In this document: one piece after another, positions 32,526-32,970 of the stretch | Numbering within the stretch: the first letter of the stretch is position 1 | How the letters are laid out: the number at the start of each line of letters is the position of its first letter | NCBI GenBank assembly: GCA_030378015.1 | Contig: JAUCGG010000040.1 | Coordinates: forward strand, 1-32,970 | Reading direction: 5' to 3' | Length of the DNA stretch: 32,970 bases | Origin: Desulfococcaceae bacterium HSG8 | GTDB taxonomy: Bacteria > Desulfobacterota > Desulfobacteria > Desulfobacterales > 4be13 | Made by a program: the position numbers and the translations under genes | Notes under the pieces: generated by a model | The model's database searches: none | What the model was told of the DNA's origin: nothing | The model's input: the letters and a program-made list of their open reading frames with translations, nothing else

Positions 32526-32611
32526 TTCAAGCTCCTTTTTAATCAGAAATTTTAAATAAAATAGCAAAAAATTGTAAACTTTTCAACAGGATTATACACA
32601 TGAAAATGTAA

Positions 32612-32823
32612 TGTAGGGTGGGTGGAGCGAAGCGTAACCCACCGTTTGTATCTACACGGATTATGGATAAGCAAGGATTACATGAACATAAGGGGACGTA
32701 ATCCTTTATTATCGCTAATCCATGTAGTGTAACCCACCGTTTGTATCTACACGGATTATGGATAAGCAAGGATTACATGAATATAAGGGGACGTAATCCT
32801 TTATTATCGCTAATCTATGTAGT
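32612..32823. repeat. Two 95-bp direct repeats, each with an internal palindrome
   Basis: GTAACCCACCGTTTGTATCT starts at 32634 and again at 32729. Each unit contains CTACACGGATTATGGATAAG and its imperfect complement, a diverged form of the 76-bp element. GTAGGGTGGGTGGAGCGAAG (from 32612) pairs with the first AACCCACC. The copies differ at only a few positions, so the duplication is recent. Confidence 0.93.
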
Positions 32824-32970
32824 AAAACCTCGGTTGTATCTGCCCGTTTTATCACCAAGCACAAAATACACGAATAAACCGGTTCGTGATTTTTATTAAT
32901 ATCTATTCTATGGAATGCAAACCATCTCATGCATTTTCCGGTGTAAAATTCAAACAGGAAGGAATTGAAT
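32824..32970. other. Right edge of the window, possible start of another gene
   Basis: An ATG at 32910 opens a frame to the window end (20 codons, MECKPSHAFSG...) without a ribosome site. Alternatively the AGGAAGG at 32956-32962 could serve an ATG beginning at 32969, if the next base is G. Neither can be decided here. Confidence 0.25.

Overview
The window looks like chromosomal DNA of an anaerobic, probably filamentous or multicellular sulfate-reducing Desulfobacterota (a Desulfonema-like organism is my guess). The evidence is a sulfate-reducer-style oxygen-defence set (rubrerythrin, desulfoferrodoxin, small rubredoxin-like proteins, flavodoxin, cytochrome bd), moderate GC, and a very high load of short palindromic and heptameric intergenic repeats. 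The species call is inference; the gene calls rest on visible motifs.

Layout. (1) 1-2114: a CRISPR array of 25 intact 37-nt repeats plus a broken terminal repeat, 25 spacers, read left to right, with no cas genes beside it in the window. (2) 2290-15455: hemB, tRNA-Gly(CCC), then the conserved translation/RNA-processing run rimP-nusA-infB-ylxP-rbfA-nrnA-truB-rpsO-pnp, followed by a YycJ-type metallo-beta-lactamase gene. The order matches the classical nusA-infB operon, without ylxR. (3) 15507-17808: a membrane glycosyltransferase and, convergent to it, a lone gene whose C-terminal half matches Csm2, the small subunit of type III-A CRISPR effector complexes. No other csm gene is near it. (4) 17809-19241: about 1.4 kb of gene-free repeat mosaic. 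(5) 19242-25054: an oxygen and oxidative-stress island: Rrf2 regulator, rubrerythrin, desulfoferrodoxin, rubredoxin-like protein, flavodoxin, Cys-rich small protein, cydA, cydB. (6) 25055-28026: an ATPase with a PD-(D/E)xK nuclease-like tail, bracketed by palindromes and by a decayed duplicate of its own last 80 or so codons. (7) 28023-32525: a 1500-residue secreted/membrane protein made of two homologous halves, each with its own signal-like segment and membrane tail. (8) 32526-32970: tandem 95-bp palindromic repeats and perhaps the start of another gene.

The strongest window-wide pattern is a set of heptamer repeat families (GTGATNC/GTGAAAC, GTCAGTT-like, GAAAGTT/GAGAATT-like). They begin at or within the stop codons of at least eleven genes, in the sense orientation of the gene, and are often followed by complementary heptamers just before the next gene, so the intercistronic RNA should fold into a hairpin. 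In several genes the repeat supplies the stop codon and the last residues; in one it may supply a 69-residue N-terminal extension.

The leading candidates for something undescribed are the stop-codon-linked heptamer system, the orphan Csm2-like gene on the same contig as a type III-compatible array, and the duplicated 1500-residue envelope protein. All coordinates and motif calls were made by eye; no database search or folding program was run.
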